DNA of 12,353 nt, taken from NCBI GenBank assembly GCA_910586805.1, contig CAJUJC010000063.1, forward strand, positions 1 through 12,353, given 5' to 3'. The DNA comes from an uncultured Erysipelotrichales bacterium. Its GTDB lineage: Bacteria; Bacillota_I; Bacilli_A; Erysipelotrichales; Coprobacillaceae. Position numbers and translations under genes: made by a program. Each line of letters opens with the position of its first letter. Position 1 is the stretch's first letter. Of the stretch, positions 6,399 through 12,353 are shown piece after piece. The notes below the pieces were generated by a model. That model searched no databases. It was not told the DNA's origin and saw only the letters and a program-made list of their open reading frames with translations.

Positions 6399-8093
6399 AT
6401 GAAAAAATTAAAAGCACTCCTTGCTGCATGTCTAGCTCTTACGCTATTAGTTGGATGTAGTAGTGGTGGTGGAGACAAGGAAGCAAAAACGACTGGGAAC
6501 AAGTACTTACAAAATGCTAATATCAGAAAAGCTTTAGCTTATGCAGTTAATACTAAAGAACTTACTGATGATGTATTAAAAGATGGTTCAGTACCTGCTC
6601 GTGGATTTATGCCTTCTAAATTCGCATATGGTCCTGATAAAAAAGATTATGCAGAAACAGCTGATAATTATATGGAATATAATTTAGAAAAAGCTCAAGA
6701 ATTCTTTGATAAAGGATTAGAAGAATTAGGAGAAAAAGAAATCACATTAAGATTCCTTTATGAAAAAACAGATCCAGCAAATACTGCTGCTGATTATATT
6801 TATGGGGAATTAAGTAAGATTAAAGGATTAAATATCCAAATGGAAGGTGTAGACCAAAAGAATGCACGTACACAAAAACAAAGTGATCGTGACTTTGATA
6901 TTACACTAACAAGATGGGGACCAGACTATGCTGACCCAACAACATATTTAGCATTAATGACTAACTATGATAAAGCTCATTTCTTCAACTATGGAGATTA
7001 CAATAATGATAAATATGATGAATTAGTTACACAAATCTCTGAAGAAAAAGATTTAGCAAAAAGATGGCAATTATGTAAGGATGCTGAAGCAATCTTATTC
7101 CAAGATGGTGAATATCCAGTTGTTCCATTATTCCAAACTGGTGGAGCAATGTTAGTAAAAGAAAATGTTAAGGGATTAGAAGTTCATACTTTTGGTACTC
7201 CTTATATTTATAAAAACGTTAAGAAAACAAGTGGTGATAAAACTTTAGTTGTTGCTAAAGAAAATGGTATTGAATCATTAGACTTATTAAAAGCTTCTTC
7301 AGGTATGGACTTTGAAGTTATCAATGCATACAGTGAAGGTTTAATGGCTTTAGATAAAGATGGTCAAGCTGTTCCTGGTTTGGCTGAAAGTTATAAAAAG
7401 AGTGATGATGGATTAGTTTATACATTTAAAATCAGACAAAATGCTAAATGGGCAAATGGAGATCCAGTAACAGCTCATGACTTTGTATACTCTTGGAAGA
7501 GAACTTTAGAAAATGGTGAAGAATATCAATATTTCTTCACAGATGATATGGCTTCAATCAAGGGTGGAAGTGATATTTATAATGCTATTACAAATGATAA
7601 AGAATATAACATTGATGATTTAGGTGTTAAGGCTATTGATGATAAAACTTTAGAAGTTACTTTATCTAAACCTATTCCTTATTTCTTAAGTTTAACAGCT
7701 TTCCCAACTGCATTCCCAATGAATGAAAAATTCGTTAAGAGTGTTGAAGATTCTGGTAAAGTTTATGGTGCTGATGCTGATTCTGTATTAGCTTGTGGAC
7801 CATTCAAATTAACTAATTATGTTCAAGATAATGTATTTGAATTAGCTAAAAATGATACTTATTGGGATGCTAAAAATGTTAACTTAGATGGTATCACAAT
7901 GAAAATTATCAAAACAGTTTCAACTGCTGAACAAGCATTTGTTGCTAACGAAGTAGAAATCGCTAAGATTAATTCATCATTAGTTGATAAATATAAAGAT
8001 AAACCTGTATATGATTCGGCTCTTGAAGGTTACTTATGGTTCTTACAATTCAATATTGATTCAAAAGGTGCAGAAGCAGCAAAAGCTGAATAA
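6399..8093 (+). CDS. Oligopeptide-binding lipoprotein (OppA-like), circularly permuted
   Basis: Substrate-binding protein of the opp transporter, 564 residues. Residues 1-20 are a lipoprotein signal ending in lipobox LVGC (Cys20). Residues about 34-276 match the C-terminal half of family 5 binding proteins: NKYLQNANIRKALAYAVN at the start, then DFDITLTRWGPDYADPTTYL, and VKGLEVHTFGTPYIYKNV, the normal protein end. Residues about 277-557 match the N-terminal half: KTLVVAKENGIESLD, YSEGLMALDKDGQAVPGLAE, WANGDPVTAHDFVYSWKR, PYFLSLTAFPTAFPMNEKF, CGPFKL, and WFLQFNID, which normally leads into the NIRKAL region. Both halves look whole, so the order is swapped, not truncated. No frameshift or change in codon use is seen. 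The ATG at 6399 is chosen because GGAGGG lies 7 bases upstream. Peptide uptake is inferred from operon partners; whether the permuted fold binds peptide is unproven. Confidence 0.93.
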   Translation: MKKLKALLAACLALTLLVGCSSGGGDKEAKTTGNKYLQNANIRKALAYAVNTKELTDDVLKDGSVPARGFMPSKFAYGPDKKDYAETADNYMEYNLEKAQEFFDKGLEELGEKEITLRFLYEKTDPANTAADYIYGELSKIKGLNIQMEGVDQKNARTQKQSDRDFDITLTRWGPDYADPTTYLALMTNYDKAHFFNYGDYNNDKYDELVTQISEEKDLAKRWQLCKDAEAILFQDGEYPVVPLFQTGGAMLVKENVKGLEVHTFGTPYIYKNVKKTSGDKTLVVAKENGIESLDLLKASSGMDFEVINAYSEGLMALDKDGQAVPGLAESYKKSDDGLVYTFKIRQNAKWANGDPVTAHDFVYSWKRTLENGEEYQYFFTDDMASIKGGSDIYNAITNDKEYNIDDLGVKAIDDKTLEVTLSKPIPYFLSLTAFPTAFPMNEKFVKSVEDSGKVYGADADSVLACGPFKLTNYVQDNVFELAKNDTYWDAKNVNLDGITMKIIKTVSTAEQAFVANEVEIAKINSSLVDKYKDKPVYDSALEGYLWFLQFNIDSKGAEAAKAE

Positions 8094-8145
8094 GCAAATA
8101 ATTTGAAGAAACATTTTAAATAGTTACAATTAAAAGATTGGATAT

Positions 8146-8180
8146 AACACATTTTGGAGTTCCAAAATGTGTTTGTTCCT
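8146..8180 (+). terminator. Attenuator-like hairpin between the binding protein and oppB
   Basis: A perfect 12-bp stem, AACACATTTTGG (8146-8157) with CCAAAATGTGTT (8162-8173) and a 4-base loop, is followed by TTGTTCCTTT. The T-run is interrupted, so partial read-through is likely. Such hairpins after the first gene of opp operons commonly leave more binding-protein mRNA than permease mRNA. No clear second promoter is visible before oppB, so read-through is needed. Confidence 0.7.
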
Positions 8181-8210
8181 TTATTATAGGGTGTAAAAGG
8201 AGGTTAAAAA

Positions 8211-9155
8211 ATGGATAAATCCACACTGAAATATATTGTAAAAAGAATTGTTATGGCAGTTCTTACCTTACTTTTAATTATTTTAATATTGTTTACATTA
8301 ATGAAATTTATGCCTGGATCACCTTTTAACGTTGAAAAATTAAGTCCAGCTTTAATTGCTAGACTAGAAGCTAAATATGGATTGGATCAACCTGTCTTTG
8401 TTCAATTTTTCAATTATTTAAAAGGATTAATGGTTGGAGATTTTGGTATTTCATTAAAATTAATGAAAGGTATCGAAGTTTCATCATTAGTTAGCTCTAG
8501 AATTGCTATTTCATTTGGTATTGGTCTTGCAGCAGCGGCTGTAGGTACTGCTATTGGTGTTGTGTTAGGAATTGTTGCAGCACTACATAAAAATACATTT
8601 TGGGATACATTAGCAACAGTTGTTGCAGTTATTGGGGTAAGTATTCCTTCATTCGTTTTTGCATTGGTTTTATTATTAATATTTGCAGTACAATTAAATA
8701 TTTTACCTGTATTATATGATGTTAATACACCAATCAAATCGGCAATCATGCCAACGTTAGCCTTGTCAGTAGGTGCTATTGCCAACGTTGCACGTTTTAC
8801 AAGAACAGAAATGATTGAAGTATTAAGATCAGACTATATTCTATTAGCTGAAGCTAAAGGATTGGATAGAGGTACTGTTATTAGAAAACATGCTTTGAGA
8901 AATACATTAGTACCTGTTGTTACAGTATTAGCACCAATCATTATTAATTTGATGACTGGTTCAATGGTTATTGAAAAAGTATGTGGTATTCCAGGACTTG
9001 GAATGTTATTAGTTGCCGCTATTCAAGGTAATGATATTTATGTTGTTATGGCAGTTGCATTCTTATATAGTATTTTATATGTTGTTATGATGTTAATTGT
9101 TGATGTTCTTTATGGAGTTATTGATCCTAGAATTCGTGTAGGGAAAGGAGATTAG
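8211..9155 (+). CDS. oppB: Oligopeptide ABC transporter permease OppB
   Basis: One of two membrane subunits forming the peptide channel. The 314 residues are a typical length. Seen: the N-terminal YIVKRIVMAVLTLLLIILIL helix, a FMPGSPF loop (33-39), the extracellular segment with YGLDQPVFVQFFNYL and GDFGIS, then a block of five further helices. The cytoplasmic EAA loop LAEAKGLDRGTVIRKHAL (212-229), where the ATPase subunits dock, is intact, and the ending DPRIR is standard. The ATG at 8211 follows AAAGGAGGT closely, a very strong ribosome site. OppC begins 3 bases after its stop, so the two are translationally coupled. Peptide length preference cannot be inferred from the permease. Confidence 0.95.
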   Translation: MDKSTLKYIVKRIVMAVLTLLLIILILFTLMKFMPGSPFNVEKLSPALIARLEAKYGLDQPVFVQFFNYLKGLMVGDFGISLKLMKGIEVSSLVSSRIAISFGIGLAAAAVGTAIGVVLGIVAALHKNTFWDTLATVVAVIGVSIPSFVFALVLLLIFAVQLNILPVLYDVNTPIKSAIMPTLALSVGAIANVARFTRTEMIEVLRSDYILLAEAKGLDRGTVIRKHALRNTLVPVVTVLAPIIINLMTGSMVIEKVCGIPGLGMLLVAAIQGNDIYVVMAVAFLYSILYVVMMLIVDVLYGVIDPRIRVGKGD

Positions 9156-9158
9156 AAG

Positions 9159-10160
9159 ATGAATGATTTTGAATTTTTAGAAAATGATTTTGAGTTTATC
9201 GGTGATAAACAAGATATTCATACAGATGCTGTTCAACCCTCTAAACCTTTCCTTAAGGATGTATGGGAAAGATTTAAAAGTAACAAAGGAGCATTGATTG
9301 GTGCAATTTTGATTATCATTATTGTTTTATTGGCTATTGTTGGACCTTTGATTGTTCCATATGTATTTGATGCTGTTGATGTATCACAACAAAGTATGGC
9401 TCCTCGTGTACCATTGTTAGAAAATTTAGGTTTTATGGATGGAACTGGAGGAATTAAAGAATATACTGGACAATTTGCTGACGCTTACCACTATTTTGGT
9501 ACTGACCAATTAGGTCGTGACTTATGGGTAAGAGTTTGGGAAGGAACTCGTATTTCTTTATTTGTTGCAGCAAGTGCAGTTATTATTGATATTTTTATTG
9601 GTATGGTTTATGGATTGGTAAGTGGATTCTTTGGTGGTGTTGTTGATAATGTTATGCAACGTATTCAAGAAATTATTAACTCAATTCCAACATTAGTTAT
9701 TTTAACTCTATTATTATTGGTTATGACACCATCTTTATATACAATTATTATTGCGTTAATGATTACAGGTTGGATTGGGATGGCTCGTATTACAAGAGCT
9801 CAAGTTCTTAAAATTAAAGAACAAGAGTTTGTTCTTGCATCTCGTACTTTAGGAGCTAGTGATTTCTTTATTATCTTTAAAGCAATCTTACCAAATATTT
9901 TTGGTCAATTGATTACAATGTCTATGTTCTCAATTCCAAATGCTATTTTCTACGAAGCATTCTTGGCATTTGTTGGTTTGGGTATTCCTGCACCACAGGC
10001 AAGTTTGGGTTCATTGATCAATGATGGATTTAATACAGTTACAACTACACCATATATGGTTGTTATTCCAGTTATTGTTTTAGCAATCTTGATGCTAAGC
10101 TTTAACTTAATGGCTGATGGTTTAAGAGATGCATTAGATCCAACGATGAAGGAGATGTAA
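9159..10160 (+). CDS. oppC: Oligopeptide ABC transporter permease OppC
   Basis: Second membrane subunit of the peptide channel, 333 residues. Seen: a cytoplasmic N-terminus of about 44 residues, a first helix at 45-66, an external loop of about 50 residues ending in the family hallmark FGTDQLGRDLW (113-123), then the five-helix permease core with an EAA loop FVLASRTLGASDFFIIFKAI (224-243) and the C-terminal LMADGLRDALDP. The first 13 residues hold a small internal repeat, NDFEF at 2-6 and 9-13, in the region before the membrane; its meaning is unknown. AAGGAG lies 8 bases before the ATG and overlaps the end of oppB. OppD starts 3 bases after the stop. Confidence 0.95.
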   Translation: MNDFEFLENDFEFIGDKQDIHTDAVQPSKPFLKDVWERFKSNKGALIGAILIIIIVLLAIVGPLIVPYVFDAVDVSQQSMAPRVPLLENLGFMDGTGGIKEYTGQFADAYHYFGTDQLGRDLWVRVWEGTRISLFVAASAVIIDIFIGMVYGLVSGFFGGVVDNVMQRIQEIINSIPTLVILTLLLLVMTPSLYTIIIALMITGWIGMARITRAQVLKIKEQEFVLASRTLGASDFFIIFKAILPNIFGQLITMSMFSIPNAIFYEAFLAFVGLGIPAPQASLGSLINDGFNTVTTTPYMVVIPVIVLAILMLSFNLMADGLRDALDPTMKEM

Positions 10161-10163
10161 TGT

Positions 10164-11249
10164 ATGGCTGAAAGAGATAGAATTTTAAAGATTAGAGATT
10201 TGAAGATTTCATTTAAAACTGGGAATGGTTCTTTCCAAGCCATTCGTGGTGTTGATTTTGATTTATATAAAGGTGAAACAATTGCTATTGTTGGGGAATC
10301 TGGTTCAGGAAAATCTGTAACAACAAAAGCAATTATGGGTATTTTAGCAAGCAATGGACACATTGATAGTGGAACTATTGATTATGCATGGTATGATGAA
10401 AATACTGGTGAAAGACATGAACGTGATATTGTTCAAATGTCTAAAGATGAATTACAAAAAGAAATTAAAGGTCGTAAGATTGCAATGGTATTCCAAGATC
10501 CTATGACTTCGTTAAATCCTACAATGACTATTGGTAAACAAATTATGGAACCAATGATATATCATTATGGAAAAACTAAAGAAGAAGCTTATCAAAGAGC
10601 TTTAGAATTATTAAATGAAGTAGGTATTACAGATGCTGAAAAACGTATGAATAACTATCCTCATCAATTATCAGGTGGTATGAGACAAAGAATTGTTATT
10701 GCAATTGCATTGTCTTGTGATCCATATGTTTTAATTTGTGATGAGCCTACAACAGCATTGGATGTAACTATTCAAGCTAAAATTCTTGAATTAATTAAAG
10801 AATTACAAGTGAAAAAAGGTATTTCAGTAATTTACATTACACATGACTTAGGGGTTGTTGCGAAGGTTGCTGATTATGTTAACGTTATGTATGCTGGTAA
10901 GATTGTAGAAAAAGGAACTATCGATGAAATTTTCTATGAACCACGTCATCCTTATACTTGGGGATTGTTATCAGCAATGCCTGATTTAGATACAGATGAT
11001 GATGAATTGTATACAATTCCTGGTTCTCCACCTAACTTAACACAAGAAGTTGTTGGGGATGCATTCGCACCAAGAAATCAATTTGCTTTAAATATTGATT
11101 TAAGATTGGATCCACCAATGTTTGATGTACCAGGTTCAAATACACATCAAGTTGCATCATGGTTAATGCATGAGAAAGCTCCAAAAGTTGAAATGCCTGA
11201 ATCTTTAAAAAGACGTATTCAAAGAATGAAAAAGGAAGGTGCTAAATAA
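10164..11249 (+). CDS. oppD: Oligopeptide ABC transporter ATP-binding protein OppD
   Basis: Cytoplasmic ATPase that pairs with OppF to drive peptide import; 361 residues. Seen: Walker A GESGSGKS (44-51), Q-loop MVFQDPMTSLNP (Q111), signature LSGGMRQR (169-176), Walker B VLICDEP (D193, E194) and H-loop THDLG (H227). The C-terminal oligopeptide ATPase extension follows, with HPYTWGLLSAMPDL and IPGSPPNL. In many OppD and DppD proteins the next part carries cysteines for an iron-sulfur cluster; here it reads GDAFAPRNQFALNIDL (298-313) with no Cys, as in lactic-acid-bacterial OppD and AmiE. AAGGAG lies 9 bases before the ATG. Its stop TAA overlaps the oppF ATG by one base. Confidence 0.95.
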   Translation: MAERDRILKIRDLKISFKTGNGSFQAIRGVDFDLYKGETIAIVGESGSGKSVTTKAIMGILASNGHIDSGTIDYAWYDENTGERHERDIVQMSKDELQKEIKGRKIAMVFQDPMTSLNPTMTIGKQIMEPMIYHYGKTKEEAYQRALELLNEVGITDAEKRMNNYPHQLSGGMRQRIVIAIALSCDPYVLICDEPTTALDVTIQAKILELIKELQVKKGISVIYITHDLGVVAKVADYVNVMYAGKIVEKGTIDEIFYEPRHPYTWGLLSAMPDLDTDDDELYTIPGSPPNLTQEVVGDAFAPRNQFALNIDLRLDPPMFDVPGSNTHQVASWLMHEKAPKVEMPESLKRRIQRMKKEGAK

Positions 11250-12193
11250 TGGAAGATAAAAAACCTGTCCTTGTTGTTAAAGATTTAAAACAACATTTTA
11301 AAATTAATCGTAAATTTACTGTAAGAGCAGTTGATGGAATTTCTTTTGAAATCAATCCTGGTGAAACATATGGATTGGTTGGAGAATCTGGTTCTGGGAA
11401 ATCAACAACTGGTAGAAGTATTATTCGTTTGTATCAACCTACAAGTGGATCTATTGTTTTTAAAGGACAAGATATTTCAGGGAAAATGAGTCATAAAGCT
11501 ATTAAAGAATTACGTACAAATATGCAAATGATTTTCCAAGACCCTATGGCTTGTTTAAATCCACGTAAGAAAGTTATAGATATTGTTGCTGAAGGTTTAG
11601 ATATTCATAAAGCTTATTCTTCACAAGAAGAAAGAAATGAAAAAGTGTATAAGATGTTAGAATTAGTTGGTTTATCAAAAGAACATGCTACACGTTATCC
11701 TCATCAGTTCTCAGGTGGACAAAGACAACGTATTGGTATTGCAAGAGCTTTAATTATGAACCCTGACTTAATCATTGCTGATGAAGCAATTTCAGCATTA
11801 GATGTTTCTATCCAAGCACAAGTTGTTAACTTGATGAAGAAGATTCAAAAAGAAACAAATATTGCATATCTATTTATTGCTCATGACTTATCAATGGTTA
11901 AATATATTAGTGATCGTATTGGTGTATTGCATTTAGGACATATGGTGGAAACTGGAACAGCTGAAGAAATCTTTAGCAATCCATTGCATCCATATACAAA
12001 ATCATTATTATCAGCTATTCCACATCCAAATCCTGATGTAGAAAAATCAAGAACTTCATTAACTTATAACTATGAAGAAAGTGGTTTAGATTATAATGCT
12101 GGTGTACAACATAAAATTACTGATACTCATTATGTATTAGCAACTGATGAAGAGTTTAAATCTTTTATTGAACATCAACATGATGTTATTTAA
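11249..12193 (+). CDS. oppF: Oligopeptide ABC transporter ATP-binding protein OppF
   Basis: Second ATPase subunit, 314 residues. Seen: Walker A GESGSGKS (45-52), Q-loop MIFQDPMACLNP (Q97), signature FSGGQRQR (154-161), Walker B LIIADEA (D178, E179) and H-loop AHDLS (H212), so both motif sets look competent. The C-terminal part (HPYTKSLLSAIPHPNP, then a Tyr- and His-rich tail with THYVLATDEEF) matches the Gram-positive OppF/AmiF style without Cys. The ATG overlaps the oppD stop (TAATG), with AAGGAAGG upstream inside oppD, giving tight coupling in a fixed ratio. It is the last gene of the operon; a terminator begins at its stop codon. Confidence 0.95.
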   Translation: MEDKKPVLVVKDLKQHFKINRKFTVRAVDGISFEINPGETYGLVGESGSGKSTTGRSIIRLYQPTSGSIVFKGQDISGKMSHKAIKELRTNMQMIFQDPMACLNPRKKVIDIVAEGLDIHKAYSSQEERNEKVYKMLELVGLSKEHATRYPHQFSGGQRQRIGIARALIMNPDLIIADEAISALDVSIQAQVVNLMKKIQKETNIAYLFIAHDLSMVKYISDRIGVLHLGHMVETGTAEEIFSNPLHPYTKSLLSAIPHPNPDVEKSRTSLTYNYEESGLDYNAGVQHKITDTHYVLATDEEFKSFIEHQHDVI

Positions 12194-12217
12194 GATTCCA
12201 ATATGGAATCTTTTTTT
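12192..12217 (+). terminator. Terminator of the opp operon
   Basis: AAGATTCCA (12192-12200) pairs perfectly with TGGAATCTT (12204-12212) around a 3-base loop and leads into seven T's (12211-12217). It overlaps the oppF stop codon. This is the strongest rho-independent terminator in the window. Confidence 0.88.
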
Positions 12218-12300
12218 CTAAAAAATTTTAAATTTATATAATAGTCAAAAGTTGCTATATAATTGCCTTATATCAATATTATTAGATTTCATAATAAAAA

Positions 12301-12348
12301 GAGGCTGTAACGAAATAACTTTTTTAAGAAGTCGATTTCATTCAGCTC
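12301..12348. repeat. Large imperfect inverted repeat at the window edge, possible mobile-element end
   Basis: GAGGCTGTAACGAAAT (from 12301) is nearly repeated in reverse complement by the sequence ending at 12348, which reads GAGCTGAATGAAATCGACTT on the minus strand. The two arms, about 20 bases each with small bulges, flank TTTTTT. It could be a terminator hairpin or the terminal part of an insertion sequence whose body lies beyond the window. A minus-strand frame (IELNEIDFLKKLF) crosses it and could be a transposase tail. Too little is visible to decide. Confidence 0.35.
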
Positions 12349-12353
12349 AATGT

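Noticed and set aside
6399..8093. Reading the lipoprotein as two truncated oppA fragments joined by chance, or as a frameshifted gene
   Set aside because: The halves are complementary and complete, the frame is continuous and the length is normal, which fits permutation better than two independent truncations.
8414..8785. Minus-strand open frame inside oppB
   Set aside because: Antisense shadow of the permease; low-complexity Thr/Ala/Asn composition.
9950..10363. Minus-strand open frame across the oppC-oppD joint
   Set aside because: Antisense to two well-supported genes, with no ribosome site or domain.
1..12353. CRISPR arrays, tRNA or rRNA genes
   Set aside because: No regularly spaced repeats, cloverleaf-like segments or conserved rRNA stretches were seen by eye on either strand.

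Overview
The window looks like chromosome of a low-GC Firmicute, most likely Erysipelotrichia-like (Coprobacillus, Thomasclavelia or Catenibacterium type). This is inferred from the strong AT bias, AGGAGG ribosome sites, standard stop codons with TGG for Trp, and Gram-positive style OppD and OppF C-termini. No taxon can be fixed from the sequence alone.

Layout. (1) 1-2665, minus strand: the 5' part of an RNase J gene that runs off the left edge, preceded by a DegV-family fatty-acid-binding protein gene; a hairpin terminator and a separate extended -10 promoter lie between them. (2) 2765-3675, plus strand: a small MscS-type mechanosensitive channel with its own promoter and terminator, divergent from degV. 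(3) 3676-6300, plus strand: a sparse accessory-looking stretch. It holds an alpha/beta hydrolase and an XRE-type regulator with four membrane helices, each with its own promoter, separated by long AT-rich spacers in which I find no convincing genes. (4) 6314-12217, plus strand: a complete oligopeptide ABC transporter operon in the order binding lipoprotein, OppB, OppC, OppD, OppF, with a consensus promoter, a strong hairpin after the first gene and a strong final terminator. (5) 12218-12353: AT-rich tail ending in a large imperfect inverted repeat, possibly an insertion-sequence end.

The outstanding feature is the binding lipoprotein at 6399-8093. Its signal peptide and lipobox are normal. 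After them, the C-terminal half of an OppA-type family 5 binding protein (residues about 34-276) comes first and the N-terminal half (about 277-557) comes second. Both halves look complete, are in frame, and share codon usage, so this is a natural circular permutation rather than a truncation. The cut lies at the link between the N-terminal lobe block (domains I/II) and domain III of the OppA fold, and the old C-terminus is joined directly to the old N-terminus. A KT(T/S)G(N/D)K sequence occurs at both the first and second junctions, as expected if the gene arose by duplication and deletion.

How the genes work together: the lipoprotein would capture peptides outside the cell, OppB and OppC form the membrane channel, and OppD and OppF hydrolyse ATP. 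The hairpin after the binding-protein gene would make it more abundant than the permease. No conventional binding protein is present in the operon, so the permuted one is presumably the receptor. DegV, RNase J and MscS are housekeeping neighbours without an evident link to peptide uptake.
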